Positions 7,841 through 8,277 of a DNA stretch of 8,277 nucleotides are shown piece by piece. The translations under genes were made by a program, and so were the position numbers. Under the pieces are notes generated by a model, which saw only the letters and a list, made by a program, of their open reading frames with translations, had not been told where the DNA came from and made no database searches. The first letter of the stretch is position 1; each line of letters opens with the position of its first letter. Source of the stretch: Burkholderiaceae bacterium (GTDB lineage Bacteria > Pseudomonadota > Gammaproteobacteria > Burkholderiales > Burkholderiaceae_F); assembly GCA_013813185.1 (NCBI GenBank), contig JACCSD010000189.1:1-8277 (forward strand), read 5' to 3'.

Positions 7841-7859
7841 TCGAATTCTAGTCATTCGA
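7841..7859. promoter_or_regulatory. Dyad TCGAAT-N7-ATTCGA in the divergent chorismatase/halogenase region
   Basis: A perfect 6-bp inverted repeat (7841-7846 and 7854-7859) with a 7-base spacer lies between the divergent genes. It overlaps the candidate -10 of the chorismatase, so a bound regulator could block that promoter and affect the opposing one. Six-base arms can occur by chance, so this is a candidate operator only. Confidence 0.35.
7845..7850 (-). promoter_or_regulatory. Candidate -10 element of the chorismatase gene
   Basis: On the minus strand these bases read TAGAAT, five of six matches to TATAAT. Transcription would begin near 7838. The ATG at 7790 would then have a leader of nearly 50 nt, while the TTG at 7835 would be almost leaderless. 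No good -35 is found 16-18 bases upstream. Confidence 0.35.
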
Positions 7860-7870
7860 GGCGGCCCGAT

Positions 7871-7879
7871 TGATACACT
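7871..7879 (+). promoter_or_regulatory. Candidate extended -10 for the halogenase-like gene
   Basis: TGATACACT fits TG-n-TACACT (hexamer 4/6 to TATAAT, plus the extended TG). The predicted start at about 7886-7888 is at most three bases before the ATG at 7889, so the transcript may be leaderless. This agrees with the absence of any Shine-Dalgarno before that ATG. No clear -35 is present. Confidence 0.35.
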
Positions 7880-7888
7880 CGCTCGGCC

Positions 7889-8277
7889 ATGCTTGCAGCT
7901 TCTAACACGCGATCGCAACAGGTCGACGCACAGCGCGCGCCGCCACCTGCTGTCGATGAACGCATCGACGAACTGAGCGCCGACATCGTGATCATCGGTG
8001 GTGGTCCGGGCGGCAGCACGGCCGGTGCGTTGCTGGTGCAAAAGGGCTGGCGCGTACTGCTGCTCGAAAAGGATCGACATCCGCGCTTTCATATCGGCGA
8101 GTCGCTGCTGCCGATGGGCCTGCCCCTGTTTGAGCAGATGGGTTGCGCAGCGGCGATCGAAAAAGTGGGGCTTGTCAAGCATTCGGTGCAGTTTCACTCG
8201 ACCGAACATCAGGCGAGTCAGACCTTTGCGTTCGCCGACGCGTGGGATGGAGTGCCGAAGTATGCCTATCAGGTACG
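7889..8277 (+). CDS. Flavin-dependent halogenase-like FAD oxidoreductase, partial (N-terminal 129 residues)
   Basis: From the ATG at 7889 the frame is open to the window edge; an in-frame TGA at 7871 rules out an upstream start. After an extension of about 30 polar residues comes the FAD dinucleotide-binding motif GGGPGGSTAG (37-46) on a Rossmann strand (DIVIIG), ending in the ribose-binding acidic residue E60. HPRFHIGESLLP (64-75) is the signature of PltA/CmlS-type flavin-dependent halogenases and close relatives. K97 in GLVKHSVQF lies about where the catalytic lysine of halogenases falls, judged from memory. Such enzymes use reduced flavin, oxygen and halide to halogenate aromatic or carrier-bound substrates, but non-halogenating relatives share this N terminus. 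The WxWxIP motif that would help decide lies beyond the window. It is divergent from the chorismatase, 54-98 bases away depending on that gene's start, and probably belongs to the same pathway. Confidence 0.85.
   Translation, partial: MLAASNTRSQQVDAQRAPPPAVDERIDELSADIVIIGGGPGGSTAGALLVQKGWRVLLLEKDRHPRFHIGESLLPMGLPLFEQMGCAAAIEKVGLVKHSVQFHSTEHQASQTFAFADAWDGVPKYAYQV

Noticed and set aside
7802..8209. Minus-strand open frame of 135 codons at the right end
   Set aside because: Antisense to the halogenase-like gene, which has clear FAD and GESLLP motifs; no domain in the minus-strand frame.
1..8277. tRNA, rRNA, CRISPR, insertion sequences, phage genes
   Set aside because: Looked for and not seen; nearly all bases are accounted for by six recognisable protein genes.

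Overview
This window is GC-rich with strong G/C preference at third codon positions. Its gene content points to a betaproteobacterium, most likely in the order Burkholderiales: a giant DUF3683 flavo-iron-sulfur oxidoreductase followed by a HIT protein, close to a long (two-ACT) threonine deaminase. The lineage is inferred from remembered family resemblance, not from a search.

Layout, left to right. Positions 1-5209 are all on the minus strand and look like one operon, read right to left. It starts with srkA (stress-response kinase A, 4217-5209). After a 49-nt gap containing a perfect 8-bp hairpin comes a 1317-residue DUF3683 / FAD-oxidase / 4Fe-4S / double-CCG fusion protein (214-4167). Two bases further on is a HIT-family protein that runs off the left edge (1-211). 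Positions 5210-5263 form a 54-nt divergent promoter region. Positions 5264-6790 on the plus strand carry ilvA, the biosynthetic threonine ammonia-lyase of isoleucine synthesis, with a good Shine-Dalgarno sequence.

To the right of ilvA the character changes from housekeeping to specialised metabolism. A FkbO/Hyg5/XanB2-type chorismatase (6711-7790, or from a TTG as far out as 7835) lies on the minus strand, and its tail overlaps the 3' end of ilvA by 80 nt. Divergent from it, across a short region with a 6-bp dyad and candidate -10 elements for both directions, begins a flavin-dependent halogenase-like FAD enzyme (7889 onward, cut by the right edge). A hydroxybenzoate-making chorismatase beside a halogenase-type flavoenzyme is what I would expect at the edge of an aryl-polyene or xanthomonadin-like pigment cluster. 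This is the most interesting feature of the window, but most of such a cluster would lie beyond its right end.

No RNA genes, CRISPR arrays, insertion sequences or long repeats were seen. No intergenic gap exceeds about 60 bases apart from start-codon uncertainty.
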